Source: Cyanobacteria bacterium NC_groundwater_1444_Ag_S-0.65um_54_12
GTDB lineage: Bacteria > Cyanobacteriota > Sericytochromatia > S15B-MN24 > VGJW01
NCBI GenBank assembly: GCA_016267585.1
Contig: JACQUT010000063.1
Coordinates: forward strand, 1 to 7,820
Reading direction: 5' to 3'
DNA: 7,820 bases
The notes under the pieces are model-generated. The model was not told the DNA's origin, ran no database searches, and saw only the letters and a program-made list of their open reading frames with translations. Shown in pieces: positions 5,806 to 7,820 of this stretch (its first letter is position 1; each line of letters opens with the position of its first letter). The position numbers and the translations under genes are program-made.

Positions 5806-7020
5806 CTAGGACATACTTGTCTGTAAAAGGCCCACGCGTTCTATACAGGATTCCATACGCTTGCAGGTACGTTCTATGTCGTTGTCCAGGCCCACGCTCA
5901 GGCGGATGAGCCCGTTGCTGATCCCCATGGCTTCCTGCTCTTCACGCGGGATCTCTGACGAGGTACTGTGCCCTGGCGAGCTGAAGAGGGTCTTGAAATA
6001 ACCCAGGCTGACAGCCAAATAACCTACTTTCTCCTCCTGCATCAGTACCATCAGTTTGTTGGCAGTTTGACGATCGCCAACGTCGAGCGCCAGTATCCCC
6101 CCGAAACCGAACCCTGGATTCATGAGGCGCTTCATGAGCTCATGTTGCGGATGAGAAGGCAAGCCGGGGTAAAAGACTCTGAACCCCAGGGTCTCCAGGC
6201 GATTCGCTAGATAGGCGGCATTGGCACTGTGTTTCTGCACGCGAATGTGCAGACTATGAAGGTTCTTGAGGAGACTGGCTGAACGGAAGCTATCGAGCAC
6301 GGGACCGAGTAACATGCCAGCACCGGTATTGACATCGGTAAGTTGGTGGATGAACTCGCTTGAAGCACAGATGCAACCCGCCACGCAATCGCTCGTGCCA
6401 TTGATGAATTTGGTCATGCTGTGTATGACGATATCAGCACCTAGACGGGCGGGTGAGATGATCAGCGGGCTGAAGGTATTGTCTACCACGAGGGTCAATC
6501 CGTGGTCACGTGCGATTTTGGCGAGCTGGGGCAGGTCTGCTAGCTCGAGCAGCGGATTGCTCATGGCCTCGCAATAGAGCAACCTGGTCCGGTCGGTGAT
6601 CAGCGCAGTGAGGGTTGCCAGATCTTTCAGATCGGCGAATTTCGTGTTGATGCCGAACTTGGGCAAAAAATTCTTGAAAAGAGCATAGGTACCTCCATAG
6701 ATGGTTCGATTGGAGATGATTTCATCCCCTTGGCAGCAAAGCTGAAGCAGGGCACAGCTGATGGCAGCCATGCCAGAGGCGGTAACCTGCGCTGCTTTGG
6801 TATTTTCCAGCGTCGCCAGCGCCGAAGACAGATATTTGTTTATGGGGTTCCAGTGGCGGGAGTAGAGAAAACAGCCGGTGATCTCGTGCTCGAACAATTC
6901 TTCCATCGTTTCAGCTTGCAAGAAAGTATAGGTCGAGGAATCCGAAATCGAGGGATTCACATCGCCGAATTCGCCAAAGACCTGGTAGTCTTGAATCTCG
7001 CTACTAGGATCGAATGTCAT
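5806..7020 (-). CDS. PLP-dependent trans-sulfuration (Cys/Met metabolism) family enzyme
   Basis: This 404-residue enzyme belongs to the PLP fold-type I family that includes cystathionine gamma-synthase, cystathionine lyases, O-acylhomoserine sulfhydrylase and methionine gamma-lyase. They form or break C-S bonds in the cytoplasm, usually as tetramers. The Schiff-base lysine is K204 in HSMTKF. Other expected residues are SGM (82-84) for phosphate, Y108 stacking on the ring, N155 in SNP, D180 in VVDNTF contacting the pyridine nitrogen, S201/T203, R373 in LIRLSVG for the substrate carboxylate, and Y53/R55 in YSRHWNP from the neighbouring subunit. The cysteine that follows YG in classical methionine gamma-lyases is Gly110 here. 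That weakens a gamma-lyase call but does not exclude it, so the exact substrate is left open. The ATG at 7020 has AGAAGGAA about 10 nt upstream. A zinc-ribbon gene follows after three bases. The length is usual for the family and all key residues are present. Confidence 0.93.
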   Translation of the reverse strand: MTFDPSSEIQDYQVFGEFGDVNPSISDSSTYTFLQAETMEELFEHEITGCFLYSRHWNPINKYLSSALATLENTKAAQVTASGMAAISCALLQLCCQGDEIISNRTIYGGTYALFKNFLPKFGINTKFADLKDLATLTALITDRTRLLYCEAMSNPLLELADLPQLAKIARDHGLTLVVDNTFSPLIISPARLGADIVIHSMTKFINGTSDCVAGCICASSEFIHQLTDVNTGAGMLLGPVLDSFRSASLLKNLHSLHIRVQKHSANAAYLANRLETLGFRVFYPGLPSHPQHELMKRLMNPGFGFGGILALDVGDRQTANKLMVLMQEEKVGYLAVSLGYFKTLFSSPGHSTSSEIPREEQEAMGISNGLIRLSVGLDNDIERTCKRMESCIERVGLLQTSMS

Positions 7021-7085
7021 TGCTATCGCTTCCTTCTAGATCAAATCTTTACAAGGTTAGATCTTAGCAGGAAGCTGAGCGATTA

Positions 7086-7094
7086 GAGGTGATC
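7086..7094 (+). promoter_or_regulatory. Near-perfect Shine-Dalgarno that decides the methyltransferase start
   Basis: GAGGTGATC matches nine consecutive bases of the full SD consensus AAGGAGGTGATC. The GAGG core ends nine bases before ATT at 7099, a normal spacing for initiation. It ends too close to the GTG at 7089, which overlaps it, to serve that codon. It therefore supports initiation at ATT. Confidence 0.6.
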
Positions 7095-7098
7095 GACA

Positions 7099-7820
7099 AT
7101 TTCACCGATCGGCCAAATTTTTACTCCTCTCGATCTGGCAGCCGAAATAATTGCTGCCATCCCTGCTTTGCCCCAGTGCATACTGGATCCAGCTTGCGGA
7201 ACGGGAAACCTGCTCGTCGCCGCAGCTGTTCGCTGGCCTGACACGCAGCTTTTAGGGTTCGAACTCGATTCCCGATGTGTCGCGATCGCCCGCGGGCGCC
7301 TCCCGTCTGCCAGCATCCAGGTCAACGATGCCCTGACTTTGCCCGTAAAGCCTATCTGCGATCTGGTGATCGGTAATCCGCCTTATGCTGCGGCGCACCG
7401 TTCGGTGGGCGATCGCGCCCGTCTCCGTCGTCAACATCACACTGCATGCGGCAGCTTCGATTTGTCAGTACCTTTCATCGAGCGTTGTGTAGGATGGTTG
7501 CGACCAGGCGGTTATCTGGCTTTGGTGGTCACTAACAAAATACTGGTGAAAGACTATGCCATGAAGTTGCGAAGCTGGTTGCAAGAAACGCTGGTAATAC
7601 GCGAAATCTGGGATCTGGCGGCGCTTCCTGCCTTCTGGTCAGCAAAAGCCGATGCGGCGGTCATGATCGGTCAACGCCACGGTTCACCATCAGGCGGGGT
7701 ACGCCTGGTGCTTGGCCGTCGCGATGGTGCCAAAGACGTGTATCATGCCGATCAGTTGCCAGTAGGACCGCGTGGACGCTGGGAGGTTTACGTCACGCCA
7801 GCCATCGCTTCCTTGGTGAG
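7099..7820 (+). CDS. N6-adenine DNA methyltransferase, TaqI/Eco57I type (C-terminus outside window)
   Basis: The frame is open from 7093 to the window edge; from 7099 there are 240 codons. Motifs appear in the order of the gamma class of adenine-N6 methyltransferases. They are GQIFTP (residues 5-10, motif X), DPACGTGN (30-37, motif I, SAM binding), FELD (54-57, motif II), NDAL (76-79, motif III) and NPPY (93-96, motif IV, catalytic). A strand-turn LRPGGYLALVVTNK and a helix like those of Eco57I/TaqI enzymes follow. The target-recognition domain would start near the window end. The protein should transfer a methyl group from SAM to adenine in a specific DNA site. It may be a lone methylase, half of a restriction-modification pair, or a fused type IIG enzyme; the missing downstream part would decide. 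The frame has no ATG or GTG before the motifs, and an in-frame TGA lies at 7090. ATT 7099 has an excellent SD. A frameshift joining GTG 7089 is the alternative. Confidence 0.85.
   Translation, partial: MSPIGQIFTPLDLAAEIIAAIPALPQCILDPACGTGNLLVAAAVRWPDTQLLGFELDSRCVAIARGRLPSASIQVNDALTLPVKPICDLVIGNPPYAAAHRSVGDRARLRRQHHTACGSFDLSVPFIERCVGWLRPGGYLALVVTNKILVKDYAMKLRSWLQETLVIREIWDLAALPAFWSAKADAAVMIGQRHGSPSGGVRLVLGRRDGAKDVYHADQLPVGPRGRWEVYVTPAIASLV
7282..7416. other. Two HIP1-type octamers GCGATCGC (7282-7289, 7409-7416)
   Basis: Two exact copies of GCGATCGC lie 127 bp apart inside the methyltransferase gene. With the copy at 509-516 this makes three in the window, against about 0.12 expected by simple 4^-8 arithmetic. 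They may reflect a cyanobacterial-type genome signature. Nothing suggests a local function. Confidence 0.5.

Noticed and set aside
7021..7085. Promoter pair between the divergent PLP-enzyme and methyltransferase genes
   Set aside because: Possible -10-like hexamers exist (for example TTAGAT at 7056-7061), but no -35 with acceptable spacing and match was found, so none is called.
7083..7440. Minus-strand frames opposite the methyltransferase
   Set aside because: The plus strand carries the motifs X, I, II, III and IV in order, so these are shadows.

Overview
The window is a stretch of bacterial chromosome of moderate GC with six genes that can be followed in detail, plus one orphan. Five are complete or nearly so and two run off the window ends. 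The lineage cannot be fixed from this sequence alone. Modular Ser/Thr kinases with a zinc ribbon and a PQQ-type propeller, NHL-repeat proteins with GDGGPA linkers and S8 proteases with lipoprotein-like leaders are common in Chloroflexota and in the cyanobacterial and basal-cyanobacterial (Sericytochromatia/Melainabacteria-type) lineages. Three exact copies of the cyanobacterial HIP1 octamer GCGATCGC tilt slightly toward the second group.

Layout. Positions 1-4845 are all on the minus strand. Read in the direction of transcription they hold a zinc-ribbon/Ser-Thr kinase/PQQ-propeller protein (4845-2752), a candidate intrinsic terminator (2599-2564), an S8 subtilase with a lipoprotein-like leader (2393-1200), and an NHL-repeat propeller protein that leaves the window (1092 to before 1). 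The subtilase and NHL genes are 107 bp apart and may form one unit. Upstream of the kinase, divergent from the next gene, is a hexanucleotide tandem repeat (4861-4890). Positions 5028-5576 (+) encode a small single-pass membrane protein of unknown family that starts at TTG.

The right side holds a minus-strand pair. A PLP-dependent enzyme of the Cys/Met-metabolism (trans-sulfuration) family (7020-5806) is followed after three bases by a 64-residue zinc-ribbon protein (5802-5608). They are almost certainly co-transcribed and probably translationally coupled. Divergent from them and running off the right edge is an N6-adenine DNA methyltransferase of the TaqI/Eco57I type. Its only start that keeps the N-terminal GQxFTP motif appears to be ATT at 7099, placed nine bases after the GAGG of a nearly perfect Shine-Dalgarno sequence.

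No tRNA, rRNA, CRISPR array, insertion sequence or phage gene was seen. The most interesting points are the apparent ATT start of the methyltransferase, the TATCGG repeat in the kinase leader, the kinase's degenerate glycine loop joined to a propeller without a membrane segment, and the coupled PLP-enzyme/zinc-ribbon pair.
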